A DNA stretch of 32,937 bases from Rhodocyclales bacterium (GTDB taxonomy: Bacteria > Pseudomonadota > Gammaproteobacteria > Burkholderiales > Rhodocyclaceae), in assembly GCA_016235765.1 (NCBI GenBank), contig JACRIZ010000004.1, positions 1 through 32,937 of the forward strand. Direction: 5' to 3'. The translations under genes were made by a program, and so were the position numbers. Numbering within the stretch: position 1 is the stretch's first letter; each line of letters starts with the position of its first letter. The notes under the pieces are model-generated. The model worked only from the letters and a program-made list of their open reading frames with translations, had not been told where the DNA came from and did not search any database. Below, in pieces: positions 1 through 6,134 of the stretch.

Positions 1-1286
1 CGATGAAGGCGGCGCTGGTGAGTTCGCTCGCCCAGTCGCTCACCGCCGAGGTGGGTGATTGGGGCAAGGCGAACAATCTGGCGCCGGGCAGTCTGGAGAA
101 GATGCTGGCCCATGCGGTGGTCCAATGCGCGGCGGCGAGCGTGATGAAGCAGGACTGCGGCTCCGCCGCCCTGGGCGGGGCGATCGCCGAAGCCCTCTCG
201 CCCCTCGGCGACAAGCTCGATCAGACCGACTATGCGAAGAACAACAAGCTCGGCGGCCAACTCGGCAATGCCATCGCTTCCATGACGTCCATCCTCGTTG
301 CGGACCTCATGGGCAAAGATGCCATGACCGCCTCCGCGGCGGCGTCCATGGTGGATTCGTTTAATAGGCAGTTGCATCCGGATGAGAAGAGGCTCATCCA
401 GAAGTTGGCTTCCGATAAAGCCCAGCAAGCCTGCCAAGGCGATACGCAATGTCTCCGCGAGGCCACGCTGTATTGGACCGATGCGCTGGAGCGCGTCGCC
501 GAAAGCAGGGCTGACGACAAGGAATACGCCAAGAATGCAGCGTATCTCTCCGCACTTGAGCGAACCGCGCAGATCAGCGGCAGCGAAGGCCAGATGGGCG
601 AGGTCAATCGCTACTTCGCCGATCTAATAACAGCGTCCGACATGCTGGCGCCCTATACGAACAAGACGCTATTGGTCAATGGGCAACCTGTCATAACGAA
701 CGGCTCGGCACAGACCTACTTCTCGACTACGCCGGAACAACGGGCCGACCCAACAGGCAACTACGAACTCGGCTTCGCGCCGGCACCCTCCATCATCCCC
801 GGCATGGAGACACGCGATCAGGATCGTCTGGAGCACTTCGCGGCCGCCAACGGTTCTGCCCAACCGGTCTACCCGGTCGAGGAGGTCGTCTTGGGCGGAG
901 CGGTTGGCAATCGAGTTGCTACACTGCTTGGACGGGCTTGGGGGGTGTTGGGCGTAGAAGGGAAAGCGGTCGATGATCTGTTGGCGGCGGCCCTGAAGCC
1001 GTTCAACGACGGACAAGCCATTACGAACGCTGGGAGAGCGGTTACCAAACATCCAGAGTATTTTGGCTTCGAGTCAACAGAGGCATTACGGCTGGTGTAT
1101 CGAACGGACGCGCAGATAAATGAGTTGGCAGTCACAAGGATTCAAGAAATTCTGCAAAATGGAACCAGAACGGAGGGTGCCAGTGGCTTTCATCCAGGAG
1201 GGTGGGTTACTTACACCTTGCCAGACGGCCGGGCAGCAAGTTGGACCTTGTCAGGGGAATTCATAGGATTTAGAGGGGTGCAGTAG
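1..1286 (+). CDS. C-terminal part of a CdiA/haemagglutinin-like polymorphic toxin (5' truncated by window edge)
   Basis: The frame is open at the left edge, so the ATG at base 3 is probably an internal methionine of a much larger secreted two-partner (TpsA/CdiA) protein. Residues about 30-65 (HAVVQCAAAS, then a DCGSAALGGAIAEALSP stretch) and the NRQLHPDEKRLIQKLA segment near residue 120 resemble the DUF637-type pre-toxin region of filamentous haemagglutinins. From about residue 335 the sequence changes character: GRAVTKHPEYFGF, then TLPDGRAASW and a terminal EFIGF. I know this layout (TKHP ... LPDGRG ... G-FIGF) from C-terminal toxin modules of polymorphic toxins; a BECR-type RNase fold is a guess. 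Base composition falls to about half G+C from about 1040 onward, as is usual for exchanged toxin tips. The next ORF starts on the base after the stop, as expected for toxin then immunity. No TpsB/CdiB gene is in the window. Confidence is high for the family and lower for the toxin activity. Confidence 0.8.
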   Translation, partial: MKAALVSSLAQSLTAEVGDWGKANNLAPGSLEKMLAHAVVQCAAASVMKQDCGSAALGGAIAEALSPLGDKLDQTDYAKNNKLGGQLGNAIASMTSILVADLMGKDAMTASAAASMVDSFNRQLHPDEKRLIQKLASDKAQQACQGDTQCLREATLYWTDALERVAESRADDKEYAKNAAYLSALERTAQISGSEGQMGEVNRYFADLITASDMLAPYTNKTLLVNGQPVITNGSAQTYFSTTPEQRADPTGNYELGFAPAPSIIPGMETRDQDRLEHFAAANGSAQPVYPVEEVVLGGAVGNRVATLLGRAWGVLGVEGKAVDDLLAAALKPFNDGQAITNAGRAVTKHPEYFGFESTEALRLVYRTDAQINELAVTRIQEILQNGTRTEGASGFHPGGWVTYTLPDGRAASWTLSGEFIGFRGVQ

Positions 1287-1538
1287 ATGTACAAATTGCT
1301 CTTTGAGAAAGTTGGCGACATCCGTAGCACATACGCTTATCTCTACGTATATTTGCCTGGAGACAGCGAGCCTTTCATGGCAATAGCGGTAACCGACACA
1401 AGGGAACTCGAATTTACGTTCTTCCGGCATGAGAACAATGTGGTGCTTACTGTCCAGCAGTTGCAGGAGATTTTGACAAGGGCGAGGTCCTTCTTGCCGC
1501 AGGCATTGGAGAATGAAGACAATTCGGGCATGCCGTAG
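1287..1538 (+). CDS. Probable immunity protein for the upstream toxin
   Basis: This 83-residue acidic soluble protein starts at an ATG that directly abuts the toxin stop codon (TAG then ATG), so the two are almost certainly translationally coupled. There is no signal peptide or membrane segment, consistent with a cytoplasmic protein that neutralises an incoming or self-made toxin. The pattern YLPGDSEPFMAIAVTD, then a hydrophobic EFTFFRHENN strand, then a helix containing LQEILTRARSFLPQAL fits a small alpha/beta immunity fold. I recall similar short ORFs behind this class of toxin tip, but I cannot name a Pfam family with certainty. G+C is about half, lower than the core genes to the right and matching the toxin tip, which supports co-transfer of the pair. 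The role is inferred from position, size and composition. Confidence 0.68.
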   Translation: MYKLLFEKVGDIRSTYAYLYVYLPGDSEPFMAIAVTDTRELEFTFFRHENNVVLTVQQLQEILTRARSFLPQALENEDNSGMP

Positions 1539-1891
1539 CAGGTAAACACGCTAGGTTCGCGTTTCACCGGCCGTGCCTACAGGTCAACACCGGGTCTCCG
1601 GCAACGAGGTCGATATCCGGTACGCCAGCTATAGGTCTAATTCGTTAGGCTTAATGATCAAGTTCTTCGTGTCCGAAATGGAGAACGAGGCCGGTATCTA
1701 TCTGGCCCCGTTAGGAACAGACTTGGGTTTCCGTGAGGAGGGTGGATGGCATCGAAATGGGTCTCGACGAAGCGCCATTGTTGAAATGCATGTAGGCCGA
1801 TACCGCACCAACACAGTAGCGGCACTGCCGCCAATGCCACCCCGCCATTCGATACTCAACCAGATTCTTAACCTCACCACAGGAGCATACC
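1539..1891 (+). other. Stretch without a convincing gene; possible decayed fragment
   Basis: About 350 bases separate the immunity gene from the next supported gene. A frame open from a GTG at 1573 runs to 2064, but its second half overlaps the well-supported secreted-protein gene in another frame and loses any protein-like character there. Its first 45 codons (containing VSGNEVDIRYASY and MIKFFVSEMENEAGIY) look somewhat more protein-like. They could be a remnant of a displaced toxin or immunity module, which often accumulate downstream of CdiA loci. This is inference only. A Shine-Dalgarno-like AGGAG near the right end (about 1880) belongs to the next gene. I saw no terminator, repeat or RNA gene here. 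Confidence 0.3.
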
Positions 1892-2815
1892 GTGACAAGA
1901 AATTGCATTCCGCTTGCGGCCATTGTCTTGACTTCACTGCTTGGATTGCAAGAAGTAGCCAACGCTGGCTCTTCAGTCCCGATCCACGTTGCCCCGACCA
2001 TTCCCTATTCCAGCCCAGCGGCCGACGGGGCTGGCTCACCCGGCCCGCAGTGCGCTTGGGATGACTCGTTGGTCAAGTACCTCGTCAAGTACGGCGGCAA
2101 CCGGGTTGCAGTTAACCCCCGCCCCATGGAAGCCCAGGGGCAAAAGCTGATTCTGACTGCGAGACTTGGCCCGAGTGTCGGCGAAGGCGAAAAGGCGGCG
2201 CCGGGCTGGATCGAGGTACGGGGCACGCTGCTCGACGAAAGTGGAAAGCCGCTGGGCGATTTCGGTTTCCGCGATGCTCGCTATTCCGGCAGCTTGCACA
2301 AATGCAAGCGAGCCATCCAGCTTGCTGAGGGGTTGGCAGACAACATCGTCAGCTGGCTGGAGGAGCCCACGTTGGGCATCAGGATCGCGGAAACAATCAG
2401 TGTGCTTCGGGAAGACTCAGTCGATCCGGAAATCAGGAACTCCTGTCCCTGGAATACCGAACTGCCAGCTTATCTGTCTGGAATGTTTTCCGGGAATGTC
2501 TATCGGGTTGCCGAGAACATCGACACGGCCCGCGGCAAAAGGCTTGTGCTGACGATCATTGATTCCCGTCTGCTTGGTGGAGGCATTTACACCGGGTCCA
2601 AGTGGCTGAAGGTGAGCGGTTCGTTGATGGACGACGAGCGCGAGATCGGCAGCTTTATCGCATTGCGCCACTCGTTTCGCGGTTGGACCGGATGCGCAAT
2701 ATCGGATCGACTGAGCTATCAGGTGGCCTACGATATTTACAACTGGATGCAGAGCCCAACGATCAATGCCCGCCTTGGCGATGCGGATGCGACAACGGAC
2801 CCAGTGCAACCGTGA
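1892..2815 (+). CDS. Secreted protein of unknown function with two tandem copies of one ~110-residue domain
   Basis: This 307-residue protein starts at GTG 1892, chosen because AGGAG lies about 8 bases upstream and the N-terminus is a classic signal peptide (hydrophobic residues 7-20, cleavage near ANAG, residues 23-26). Residues 54-164 and 185-294 align with each other: CAWDDSL / CPWNTEL; QKLILTA / KRLVLTI; IEVRGTLLDESGKPLGDF / LKVSGSLMDDEREIGSF; NIVSWLEEPT / DIYNWMQSPT. Each copy has two cysteines 83-84 residues apart (54/138 and 185/268), which could form one disulphide per domain in the periplasm. I do not recognise a characterised family. The 'KL-LT..., ..V-G-L-D..G..-G-F' pattern is loosely like DUF4410-type envelope proteins, a weak resemblance only. 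It sits between a polymorphic-toxin locus and a toxin-antitoxin pair, so it may be accessory, but no functional link is shown. Confidence 0.75.
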   Translation: MTRNCIPLAAIVLTSLLGLQEVANAGSSVPIHVAPTIPYSSPAADGAGSPGPQCAWDDSLVKYLVKYGGNRVAVNPRPMEAQGQKLILTARLGPSVGEGEKAAPGWIEVRGTLLDESGKPLGDFGFRDARYSGSLHKCKRAIQLAEGLADNIVSWLEEPTLGIRIAETISVLREDSVDPEIRNSCPWNTELPAYLSGMFSGNVYRVAENIDTARGKRLVLTIIDSRLLGGGIYTGSKWLKVSGSLMDDEREIGSFIALRHSFRGWTGCAISDRLSYQVAYDIYNWMQSPTINARLGDADATTDPVQP

Positions 2816-2829
2816 GCGCCGCGGCGTGC

Positions 2830-2863
2830 AAAACCGGGCAAAACCGGGGACAGACCACGGTTT
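2830..2863. repeat. Possible REP-like or transposon-end remnant
   Basis: The sequence AAAACCGGG occurs twice in a row (from 2830 and from 2840). The second copy forms an inverted repeat, AAACCG at 2841-2846 with CGGTTT at 2858-2863, around a GGGACAGACCA loop. Tracts of this GGGGACAGACCACG type are familiar to me as dispersed intergenic repeats or ends near REP-associated transposases in proteobacteria; that is memory, not a search. No transposase is present here. Confidence 0.3.
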
Positions 2864-2943
2864 CCGTCCGATACCATGAAACGAGCATTTGTCTAGCCGG
2901 CTTTCCAGAGGGCTAACCTTGCCCCCATCCCGCTAAGCGACTA

Positions 2944-2976
2944 TATTCGGTCTTTATTCGGTCTTTATTCGGTCCT
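2944..2976. repeat. Three 11-bp tandem repeats upstream of the antitoxin gene; candidate operator
   Basis: The unit TATTCGGTCTT occurs at 2944-2954 and 2955-2965, and with one change (final CTT to CCT) at 2966-2976. The array ends 12 bases before the antitoxin ATG and just before its GGAG ribosome-binding sequence. The period of 11 bp places each copy on nearly the same face of the helix. Antitoxins of the Phd/YefM type normally repress their own operon by binding repeated sites in the promoter, so an operator is the likeliest reading. Confidence 0.6.
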
Positions 2977-2988
2977 ACGGAGCCTGCC

Positions 2989-3261
2989 ATGCGCTACTCG
3001 TCCCAGGTCAGACCCATCAGCTATCTCAAGGCCAATGCCGCCGAGGTTCTGGTGCAACTCGCGGAACAACGTGAGCCGCTTGTGATTACCCAGAATGGCG
3101 AGGCCAAGGCGGTAATCCAGGATGTGGCCTCGTTCGAGGAAACGCAGGAAACGCTGGCGCTACTGAAGATTCTGGCACTGGGTAGCCAGGAGATCGAGTC
3201 CGGCAGGGTCAAACCGCTGGCCGATGTCGTCGCACGTTTGCGGGCCAAGCGGGTGGCGTAA
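2989..3261 (+). CDS. Type II antitoxin, Phd/YefM family
   Basis: This 90-residue protein matches the Phd/YefM antitoxin layout. An N-terminal DNA-binding half includes SYLKANAAEVLVQL, then the family-typical 'EPLVITQNGEAKAVI' strand-turn-strand (residues about 29-44). It is followed by a helix (FEETQETLALLKIL) and a charged C-terminal tail ending in RLRAKRVA, which would wrap the toxin. The start at ATG 2989 follows GGAG at 2979-2982. The stop codon overlaps the toxin ATG by one base (TAATG), a standard coupled antitoxin-toxin order. Autorepression through the 11-bp tandem repeats just upstream is likely. The family call is firm; the specific pairing with ParE rather than RelE is by neighbour. 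Confidence 0.88.
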   Translation: MRYSSQVRPISYLKANAAEVLVQLAEQREPLVITQNGEAKAVIQDVASFEETQETLALLKILALGSQEIESGRVKPLADVVARLRAKRVA

Positions 3262-3596
3262 TGGCCGGTACCCGCTACCCGGTGCTCCTCACGGCAGGCG
3301 CCGAGCAAGACCTCGAATCCATCTACGACTACATTGCCGAGTACGATTCGCCGGCCAACGCGGATTACGTCCTTGATCGCTTGACGAAGGCGGCAGAAGG
3401 ATTGGCGACTTTTCCCGAACGCGGCAGCTACCCGAAAGAGCTGCTGGCGCTCGGCATCAAGGAATACCGGCAAGTCTTCTTCAAACCCTATCGCATGATT
3501 TATCGCGTCATCGGCAAGCAGGTCTACATCCACCTGATCGCCGACGGTCGGCGCGACATGCAGTCGCTGCTTGCCCGGCGATTGCTGGGCGCCTGA
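3261..3596 (+). CDS. Type II toxin, RelE/ParE family
   Basis: This 111-residue protein has the RelE/ParE fold pattern: LTAGAEQDLESIYDYIAEY in the first helices, then a strand containing KEYRQVFFKPYRMIYRVIGKQVYIHLIADGRR. The phrase 'YRMIYRVIGKQVYIHLIADGRRDM' is closer to ParE-like toxins, which target DNA gyrase, than to ribosome-dependent RelE, but sequence alone does not settle this. The ATG overlaps the antitoxin stop by one base. The gene ends 18 bases before the convergent yggU-like gene. Length is normal for the family and no frameshift is visible, so the system looks intact. Confidence 0.87.
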   Translation: MAGTRYPVLLTAGAEQDLESIYDYIAEYDSPANADYVLDRLTKAAEGLATFPERGSYPKELLALGIKEYRQVFFKPYRMIYRVIGKQVYIHLIADGRRDMQSLLARRLLGA

Positions 3597-3614
3597 TCCG
3601 GCCTGACAACGCGA

Positions 3615-3914
3615 CTACGTCAGCCCGCCAGTAGCCGCCTCGGCGCTCACGCCGACAACGCGCACCCGCTTGCTGCGCGAGGACTGACCCGCTTCCAGAA
3701 CCACCCTCGCCTTCGGCACGCCGAGGCGTTCGGCGAGGAAGGCGATCAGGGCGTCGTTGGCCTTGCCGTCGACCGGCGGGGCGCCGAGCCTGACTTTCAA
3801 GGCTTCGCCATGCACGCCCGCGACTTCGGTGCGCTTGGCGCCCGGCTGGATGTGCAGGCTGAGGACGACGTCGCCGCCCGAGACCCGCAGCCAGGGCAGC
3901 GCGGCAGCGCTCAA
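3615..3914 (-). CDS. yggU: DUF167 (YggU) family protein
   Basis: This 99-residue protein of the DUF167/YggU family has unknown molecular function but is widely conserved beside yggT. The conserved core is visible: LSLHIQPGAKRTEVAG, then VRLGAPPVDGKANDALIAFLAERLGVPK, then the GQSSRSKRVRV stretch. A much longer open frame extends upstream through yggT, but that part is out of frame with real protein. I place the start at a TTG (3914 on the minus strand) that overlaps the yggT stop codon in a TTGA tetranucleotide. This gives a normal family length and tight coupling. No nearer ATG or GTG fits. It is the last gene of the yggS-proC-yggT-yggU run. Confidence 0.85.
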   Translation of the reverse strand: MSAAALPWLRVSGGDVVLSLHIQPGAKRTEVAGVHGEALKVRLGAPPVDGKANDALIAFLAERLGVPKARVVLEAGQSSRSKRVRVVGVSAEAATGGLT

Positions 3915-4480
3915 CTGCCGAACAGCATCAGGTTGCTTGCCTGGCGCAGCATGAGCAGCCCGGCCTGCAGGAGCAGCAGCGCGGCGATCGGCGACAGGTC
4001 GACGCCGCCGATGGGCGGGATCAGCCGGCGGAACGGCCGCAGCATGGGCTCGGCGAGCTGGCTGAACAGGGGCGCGATCGGCGAATGGGGATTGACCCAG
4101 GACAGCACGGCCGACATGATGATGACGCCCATGGCCAGGTAGATGGCCAGGCGCAGCGTTTCGATCAGGCCCGCCAGCAGCGCGGCGCCGAAGCCGGCTG
4201 CGGTGGCGCCGCCCTGGACGCCGGAGGCGCCGATCACCACGCTCATGAACAATGTCTGGACCAGCCAGGCCAGCAGCAGGCTGGCGAGGTCGAGGCCGAA
4301 CAGGCCGGGCACGACCTTGCGCAGCGGCAGCACCGCCCAGTCGGTCAGCGCCAGCACGAAGCGGCCGAGCGGATTGCGGAAGGGCACGCGCAGCCACTGC
4401 ATGGCGAAGCGGGCCAGGAAAGCCAGTGCCAGCAGGTCGCACAGGGTGCCGACGATGAGGGTGAAAAGGGAGATCAGCAT
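3911..4480 (-). CDS. yggT: YggT family integral membrane protein
   Basis: This 189-residue inner-membrane protein comprises two copies of the YggT motif. The first half begins MLISLFTLIVGTLCDLLALA and contains RVPFRNPLGRFVLALTDWAVLPLRKVVPG. The second half contains GVIIMSAVLSWVNPHSPIAPLFSQLAEPMLRPFRRLIPP, the family's most recognisable segment. Four to five hydrophobic helices are evident. YggT proteins are poorly characterised; links to osmotic tolerance and membrane-protein homeostasis have been proposed for relatives. The ATG at 4480 lies 2 bases after the proC stop, so the genes are co-transcribed. The stop overlaps the downstream TTG start. Confidence 0.9.
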   Translation of the reverse strand: MLISLFTLIVGTLCDLLALAFLARFAMQWLRVPFRNPLGRFVLALTDWAVLPLRKVVPGLFGLDLASLLLAWLVQTLFMSVVIGASGVQGGATAAGFGAALLAGLIETLRLAIYLAMGVIIMSAVLSWVNPHSPIAPLFSQLAEPMLRPFRRLIPPIGGVDLSPIAALLLLQAGLLMLRQASNLMLFGS

Positions 4481-4482
4481 GC

Positions 4483-5295
4483 TCAATCCTTGCCCAGAAT
4501 TTCGCCGAGTTCGCAGCCGCGCGCCGCGGCCGCTTGCACGCCGCGCCGGATCGCCTCGCCGAGGTGGTCGGCATTGAAGGAGTTCAGCGCCGCTTCGGTG
4601 GTGCCGCCCTTGGAGGTGACGCGTTCGCGCAGCAGGCCGACCGGATCCTTGCTGCTCTCGGCCAGCCGGGTGGCGCCGAGGAAAGTCTCGATCGCCAGCA
4701 GCCGCGCCGCTTCGTCCTTGAAGCCCAGCTCGCGCGCGGCGGCCTCGACGGCCTCGATGAAGTAGAAGACGTAGGCGGGGCCGCTGCCGGAAACCGCGGT
4801 GACCGCGTCCATCTGCGCCTCGTCCTCGATCCAGAGCGTACGGCCGACCGCGCCGAGAATCTTCTCGGCCTTCTCGCGGCCCTCCGCCGGCACGCCGGGG
4901 TCGGCGCACAGCGCCGTGATGCCGGCGCCGATCATGGCCGGCGTGTTGGGCATGGTGCGCACCAGCCGGCGGTAGCCGCCCAGCCAGCGCGACAGGTCCG
5001 GCAGGCGCAGGCCGGCGGCGATGCTGACGACCAATTGGCCGCGCAGGTGGCCCGCCAGCGGCCCGACCGCATCGCGCATGTGCTGCGGCTTTACCGCCAG
5101 CACCAGCACCTCGCAGTTGAGCGCGGCCGCGTCGATGGCCGGCGCACAGCGCACGCCGAAGGCCTCGGTCAGGTGCTCGCGCGCCGCCGGCTGCGGTTCC
5201 ACTACCTGGATGGCGGCGGCAGAGAAGCCCTGCTTCTTCATGCCGCCGATCAAGGCGACGGCCATGTTGCCGCCGCCGATGAATGTGATTTTCAT
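4483..5295 (-). CDS. proC: Pyrroline-5-carboxylate reductase
   Basis: This 270-residue enzyme catalyses the last step of proline synthesis, NAD(P)H-dependent reduction of 1-pyrroline-5-carboxylate. The start MKITFIGGGNMAVALIGG contains the Rossmann glycine motif (residues 7-11). An upstream-extended frame exists, but AGG precedes this ATG and the family begins here. The C-terminal half carries VTAVSGSGPAYVFYFIEA and the conserved LRERVTSKGGTTEAAL, the dimer and active-site region of ProC. Length is normal for the family. It lies between yggS and yggT, a very common proteobacterial order. A hairpin-forming repeat separates it from the upstream yggS. Confidence 0.96.
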   Translation of the reverse strand: MKITFIGGGNMAVALIGGMKKQGFSAAAIQVVEPQPAAREHLTEAFGVRCAPAIDAAALNCEVLVLAVKPQHMRDAVGPLAGHLRGQLVVSIAAGLRLPDLSRWLGGYRRLVRTMPNTPAMIGAGITALCADPGVPAEGREKAEKILGAVGRTLWIEDEAQMDAVTAVSGSGPAYVFYFIEAVEAAARELGFKDEAARLLAIETFLGATRLAESSKDPVGLLRERVTSKGGTTEAALNSFNADHLGEAIRRGVQAAAARGCELGEILGKD

Positions 5296-5306
5296 AGTTC
5301 GCCTTT

Positions 5307-5389
5307 CACCACCAAGTTCACCAAGCACACCAAGCACACCGAAAACTCGCTTATCGCATTTCTTGGTGGCCTTTGTGTCCTTGGTGGTT
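5307..5389. repeat. Inverted-repeat element (ACCAAG-rich arms) between yggS and proC
   Basis: The left arm at 5307-5334 (CACCACCAAGTTCACC...) and the right arm at 5362-5389 (...GTGTCCTTGGTGGTT) are imperfect inverted repeats of about 28 bp around a 27-bp centre. The left arm also holds tandem CACCAAG/CACACCAAG units. The element could fold into a long stem in RNA between yggS and proC, and its right end touches the last two bases of the yggS stop codon. Similar ACCAAG/CTTGGTG elements are familiar to me as dispersed intergenic repeats in proteobacterial genomes; copy number here is unknown. Confidence 0.6.
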
Positions 5390-6080
5390 AGAAATGTTGT
5401 TGTCTTTCGCCAAAAATCGCCGTGCCCACCCGCACGATGGTCGCGCCCGCCATGATGGCATCTTCCAGGTCGTCCGACATGCCCATGGACAGCGTATCGA
5501 GTTGCAGTCCCGCCTCGTTCAGCCGGTCGCGCAGCGCGCGCAACTCGCCGAAGCGGCGCAGCGCCCGGGCAGACTCCTGCGCCGGCTCGGGAATGGCCAT
5601 CAGGCCGCGCAGCCTGAGGTTAGGCAGGGCCGCCACCGCCCGGCACAAGGCCGGCGCCTCCTCGGCCGTGCAACCGCTCTTGCTGGCCTCGCCGCTGACA
5701 TTGACCTGGACGCAGACCTGCAAGGGCGGCAGCCCCGCCGGCCGCTGCGCCGACAGGCGCTCGGCGAGCTTCAGCCGGTCCACACTATGCACCCAGGCGA
5801 AGGTCTCGGCCACGGGGCGCGTCTTGTTGCTTTGCAGGGGGCCGATGAAGTGCCACTCGAGGCCCAGATCGGCCAGCGCCGCCGCCTTGGCCACGCCCTC
5901 CTGCACGTAATTCTCGCCGAAGGCGCGCTGGCCGCAGGCGGCTGCCTGCCGCACCGCCTCGGCCGGCCAGGTCTTGGCCACGGCCAGCAGCGACACCTGG
6001 CCCGGATCGCGCCCGGCCGCCGCGCAAGCGGCAGCGATGCGCGACCTGACGGCTTGCAAGTTGGCGGAGATTGATGTCAT
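5388..6080 (-). CDS. yggS: YggS/PROSC family pyridoxal-phosphate homeostasis protein
   Basis: This 230-residue single-domain PLP-binding protein has the alanine-racemase N-terminal fold. It carries no known catalytic activity but helps keep PLP and amino-acid/keto-acid pools balanced. The PLP lysine is K36 in LLAVAKTWPA. Other signatures are FGENYVQE, WHFIGPLQSNK, and near the C-terminus LSMGMSDDLEDAIMAGATIVRVGTAIFG, which binds the phosphate. The start at ATG 6080 gives the usual family length. It heads the yggS-proC-yggT-yggU run and is divergent from pilT across 54 bp, a gene order seen in many beta- and gammaproteobacteria. Confidence 0.96.
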   Translation of the reverse strand: MTSISANLQAVRSRIAAACAAAGRDPGQVSLLAVAKTWPAEAVRQAAACGQRAFGENYVQEGVAKAAALADLGLEWHFIGPLQSNKTRPVAETFAWVHSVDRLKLAERLSAQRPAGLPPLQVCVQVNVSGEASKSGCTAEEAPALCRAVAALPNLRLRGLMAIPEPAQESARALRRFGELRALRDRLNEAGLQLDTLSMGMSDDLEDAIMAGATIVRVGTAIFGERQQHF

Positions 6081-6134
6081 ATATCGACCTCACAGTATAC
6101 AGAAGCCCGCCCTTCGCTCCCGGAACCGGAACTC
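6071..6134. promoter_or_regulatory. Divergent yggS/pilT upstream region with candidate promoter boxes
   Basis: Only 54 bp separate the yggS and pilT starts. A GTATAC core at 6095-6100 offers a -10-like box to both strands (TATACT on the minus strand, AGTATA or TATACA on the plus). On the plus strand TTGATG at 6071-6076 lies 17 bases before AGTATA, a weak -35 match. For yggS no -35 is apparent and the transcript leader would be very short. The assignment is tentative. Confidence 0.3.

Noticed and set aside
1573-2064. A 163-codon ORF overlapping the secreted protein gene
   Set aside because: Its second half overlaps a gene with a better ribosome-binding site, a signal peptide and an internal domain duplication. 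Only the first part is kept, as a possible relic.
5307-5340. Short tandem CACCAAG-like units considered as a CRISPR or minisatellite
   Set aside because: There are only a few imperfect units with no spacers, and they are better explained as one arm of the long inverted repeat.
4085-5391. Long open frames on the plus strand opposite yggT and proC
   Set aside because: They are antisense shadows: composition is repetitive Arg/Ala/Gln/His, with no family motifs, while the minus strand encodes clear conserved proteins.
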